Positions 61,723 to 64,000 of a stretch of DNA of 64,000 bases are shown here, in pieces (the stretch's first letter is position 1; each line of letters opens with the position of its first letter). The position numbers and the translations under genes are program-made. Where the stretch lies: NCBI GenBank assembly GCA_017592775.1, contig JAGFNJ010000002.1:62001-126000 (forward strand). The letters run 5' to 3'. Below the pieces are notes generated by a model. It was not told the origin of the DNA, ran no database searches, and saw nothing but the letters and a program-made list of their open reading frames with translations. The DNA comes from Candidatus Accumulibacter conexus (lineage in GTDB: Bacteria > Pseudomonadota > Gammaproteobacteria > Burkholderiales > Rhodocyclaceae).

Positions 61723-63165
61723 CTATTTCCGCGTCCGGTTATTGACGATGCGGACAAACGAACGCGAACGCAGTTCGTCCAGAGTGATCCCCGTTGCCAG
61801 CACTTCCTGCTCGGTGATGGCACCGCAGGCCATGCCGCGCAGGAAGAAGTTGAGCAGCCCCTGACCGGTGGCCGCGTCGTCGAAGGTGTTGCCCACCAGC
61901 GTCGCCTGCGCCGCCTTGTTCAGGAAGGCGTTGAGGCGCGCCGAGGCGTCCTGCAGCCCGCTGAGGAAGAAGGTGTCGACCGCCGCATAGCGTACCGGCA
62001 ACTGCCCGGGATTGAGGTCCCAACCCTGATAGTAGGCATGCTGCAGCGAATGCATGATGTTGTCGTAGTGCAGCTTCCACGCACCATGCACGACGGCGCG
62101 GTTCTCGTCCAGTTGCTGTGGCGACAGGGCAGACCCGGCGGAGGCCTTGTGCGGTCCGATCGGCATGCTGGTCGTTGCGCCATCGCTGATCGTGATGCCG
62201 GTTCCGGCCAGGCTGACCTGCAGTACGTGGCGGGCGAAGTCGCACGAAGGGTGGGTATGGCTCTGGTGCGCCGCGGTGATGTTGCAGGAGGCGGTGTAAT
62301 CATACGTGCCGAATATCGCCGACCGACAGCGGCCGGCAGCGGCTGCAACGAGCAGCGGCACCGTGTTCTCGCCGCGGTGGTTGATGATCGACTGCGTGGT
62401 CTCGATCATGATCTCCATGCGCAGCGAGTCCTTCGGATAGCCCAGCCGCGCCTCGAGCTTCGCGAGAATGCTGGCGCACGCCGACACCTGCTCCGGAGTC
62501 GTCACCTTGGGCAGGGTGACGATGAAGTTCTCCGGCAAGCGACTGCCGGTCTTCTCTGCCAGGCGGGTGAGGAAGATGTCGAGGGTGCGGATCGAGCGCA
62601 CCTTGCACTCGTCGGAAAAGGTCTTGATGCGAATGCCGATGAACGGCGACAGGACGTTCTCGCTCATCCCCTTGGCGACCTCGTCCGCTGCGGCGACGGC
62701 GTGGCCATCCTCCTCGTCGTCCGGCCGATTGCCGTAGCCATCCTCGAAGTCGATGCGGTTGTCCTCGATGGGCTCGGTCCGCAGCTTCTTGACCACCCGG
62801 TTATAGACGGTGAATGCCAGCCAGGCCGCCTGCTTGATCTCGCGCACCTGCTCCGGGTTGCTTTCCAGCGCACGCGTCAGGCTGTCGATTTCGATCGGGT
62901 TGCTTGGCAGGGTCTCTGAGCCCGGCAAACCGAGAACGCGGGCGAAGACGTGATAGTTCGGCGCATAGGTGTCGAGGGTCTTGAGCGCCACCTCGCCCAG
63001 TTTGCCGGCAAACCCGGCCTTGAACAGATTGGCACCGCCATAAACGGTGTGTACTGGCTGCCGCTCGGAGGAATCCGCGGGGTAATGCCCCTTGAAGGCT
63101 GCATTCGCCTCGTGCAGCTCGCCATAGCAGGCGTTCAGTTCGTCAGGGGTCAGCGTGAGCTTCAT
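61723..63165 (-). CDS. HpcH/CitE-like lyase-family protein (DUF6986 type)
   Basis: 480 residues, first gene of the operon. A TIM-barrel HpcH/CitE/aldolase relative: RIDFEDGYGNRPDDEED holds the metal acidic cluster, MEIMIETTQSII is the family Glu strand, and GTYDYTASCNI the downstream Asp. It is much longer than classical malyl-CoA lyase (about 320) and resembles proteins annotated only as DUF6986. In this operon it takes the place where Mcl (beta-methylmalyl-CoA lyase) would be expected. GGAGG precedes the ATG. Confidence 0.8.
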   Translation of the reverse strand: MKLTLTPDELNACYGELHEANAAFKGHYPADSSERQPVHTVYGGANLFKAGFAGKLGEVALKTLDTYAPNYHVFARVLGLPGSETLPSNPIEIDSLTRALESNPEQVREIKQAAWLAFTVYNRVVKKLRTEPIEDNRIDFEDGYGNRPDDEEDGHAVAAADEVAKGMSENVLSPFIGIRIKTFSDECKVRSIRTLDIFLTRLAEKTGSRLPENFIVTLPKVTTPEQVSACASILAKLEARLGYPKDSLRMEIMIETTQSIINHRGENTVPLLVAAAAGRCRSAIFGTYDYTASCNITAAHQSHTHPSCDFARHVLQVSLAGTGITISDGATTSMPIGPHKASAGSALSPQQLDENRAVVHGAWKLHYDNIMHSLQHAYYQGWDLNPGQLPVRYAAVDTFFLSGLQDASARLNAFLNKAAQATLVGNTFDDAATGQGLLNFFLRGMACGAITEQEVLATGITLDELRSRSFVRIVNNRTRK

Positions 63166-64000
63166 GTGTTGCCTCCGTAATCGTTGCTGAGGTCAGGGGA
63201 AGACGTCATTCGCGTGCCAGTCGCGCCAGCGACGCACGAACAGCCCCTCGCCGGCAACCGGCAGAAGGGTCGGGAATCGGGAAAGGATGGCTGCCGGATC
63301 GCCGCCCGCGGCACGGCACTGAGCGAGCGTGCTGGCGCGGGCTGCGGCCGGCGCCGTCTGCCGGCTGGCGCGGGCATTTGTTCCGGGACGGCCGCCGCCT
63401 CGTGGTGATGTGGCCGCGCGGCCACCGGGCACGCTGCCGGGACACGGCGACCAAGCTTCCGCCAGCGACGCCGACGCGCGCGGCACTACCGGCAACCTGC
63501 CATCGCGTCCGCGGGCGAGCCAAGCCGGCGAACGGTTGCCGGCAGCGCTCCGGGCCGACGCAAGAAGGCGCCCGGCGAGATCGGCACGGGGGTGAGGACA
63601 AGCCGCTGCGGCCCGCCAACGACAGGCTGTTACCTGGCTTCTTCTTCGCCGGTCAGGTTCCACCTTCGACTCGCAAGTAGTGCTGTCCGGCAAGCGGAGT
63701 CCTCGCCGAGCCACCTGCGGCCCGGGACTTCGCTCGCCCCCCCAAAAAAAGCCCTGCCGGCGCCCGAGACGCCTGCGACTGCCAGACCGCAGCCTTTGCG
63801 ACTCGTGCCGGCGCGCTGCGTCACCGCCCGCCAGAGCTATACGCGCAGCAGCGGACTGCCGCCTCTGCAGGCTCCACGGCGGCGCCTCGCCGACACGACG
63901 CCGCGCTACCTGACCGTTCCCGCAAAACTGGAACCACTATAGCCCAAGCCCGACCATTTTTCCAGCCGGGTTTCGCATCTCCTGCGCGCACCGGCGCCGA
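63166..64000. other. Upstream region with no supported gene
   Basis: 830 bp of G+C-rich DNA. Short frames on both strands have no ribosome-binding site and arginine/proline-heavy translations. Possible landmarks: a poly-A run at 63744-63750 and, on the minus strand, GGCTATAGTGG near 63935 with a possible -10 (TATAGT). The operon promoter should lie in this region. Confidence 0.4.

Noticed and set aside
63205-63235. Possible sigma-54 site (TGGCAC...) upstream of the CitE-like gene
   Set aside because: The -12 part reads TGAC, not TTGC, and the GG-GC spacing is wrong.
63755-63790. Sequence resembling a cobalamin-riboswitch B12 box
   Set aside because: CCCGAGACGCCTGC is only a partial match, sits on the plus strand while the operon is on the minus strand, and the other conserved riboswitch parts are absent.

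Overview
The window looks like a chromosomal piece of a high-G+C betaproteobacterium. The best guess is a Rhodocyclales member close to 'Candidatus Accumulibacter'. This is inferred from the gene content: the pyrG-kdsA-eno-ftsB order, PEP-CTERM surface proteins, cytochrome cd1 nitrite reductase, the ethylmalonyl-CoA pathway and a 3-hydroxyacyl-CoA dehydrogenase. No species marker gene was available to confirm it. There is no phage, insertion sequence, CRISPR array or rRNA. One tRNA-Leu(CAA) is present.

0-13.5 kb is mixed housekeeping and accessory DNA: aconitase acnA (3' end outside the window), a PEP-CTERM protein with a laminin-B-like domain, a nucleotide cyclase fused to an HDOD domain, a lipase paired with a small protein, a membrane protein with a TIR-like soluble domain, a divergent argP-argO type exporter pair, 3-hydroxybutyryl-CoA dehydrogenase, a Tat-exported nitroreductase-like protein, and small unknowns. 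14-29 kb holds mutS with a coupled phosphoesterase, an amino-acid-type binding protein, a shortened FeoB, peroxiredoxin-slyD, a SIMPL protein, the operon pyrG-kdsA-DUF1330-eno-ftsB, and a dmeR-dmeF metal sensor/exporter pair. A second PEP-CTERM gene (29.6-30.4 kb) has a near-perfect sigma-54 promoter.

30.8-44.1 kb is a denitrification island. nirC, nirM and nirS (minus strand) and nirE (plus strand) flank a thirteen-gene plus-strand run at 31.2-41.0 kb, most of it translationally coupled. That run encodes an ABC transporter, a thioredoxin lipoprotein, several separate heavy-metal-binding modules, a CopA/CcoI-like P-type ATPase, a SafE-like membrane protein and two NosL-family proteins. It looks like a copper-handling and maturation system inside the nir locus. 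An FNR/DNR-type box lies between nirS and nirE, and an unassigned dyad lies between nirC and the run. menA, the tRNA, queA and a very large SNF2 helicase follow.

50.9-63.2 kb (all minus strand) is a carbon-assimilation block. A CitE-like lyase-family gene is followed by mcd, mch, ecm, meaB and ccr, that is, most of the ethylmalonyl-CoA pathway in one operon ending at a hairpin terminator. The crotonyl-CoA carboxylase/reductase carries a C-terminal CBS-domain pair. Downstream lie a quinone oxidoreductase, a PhaJ-type hydratase with a strong terminator, an in-frame internally deleted copy of that hydratase, and a mesaconyl-C4-CoA-hydratase-like enzyme. The last 0.8 kb has no supported gene.
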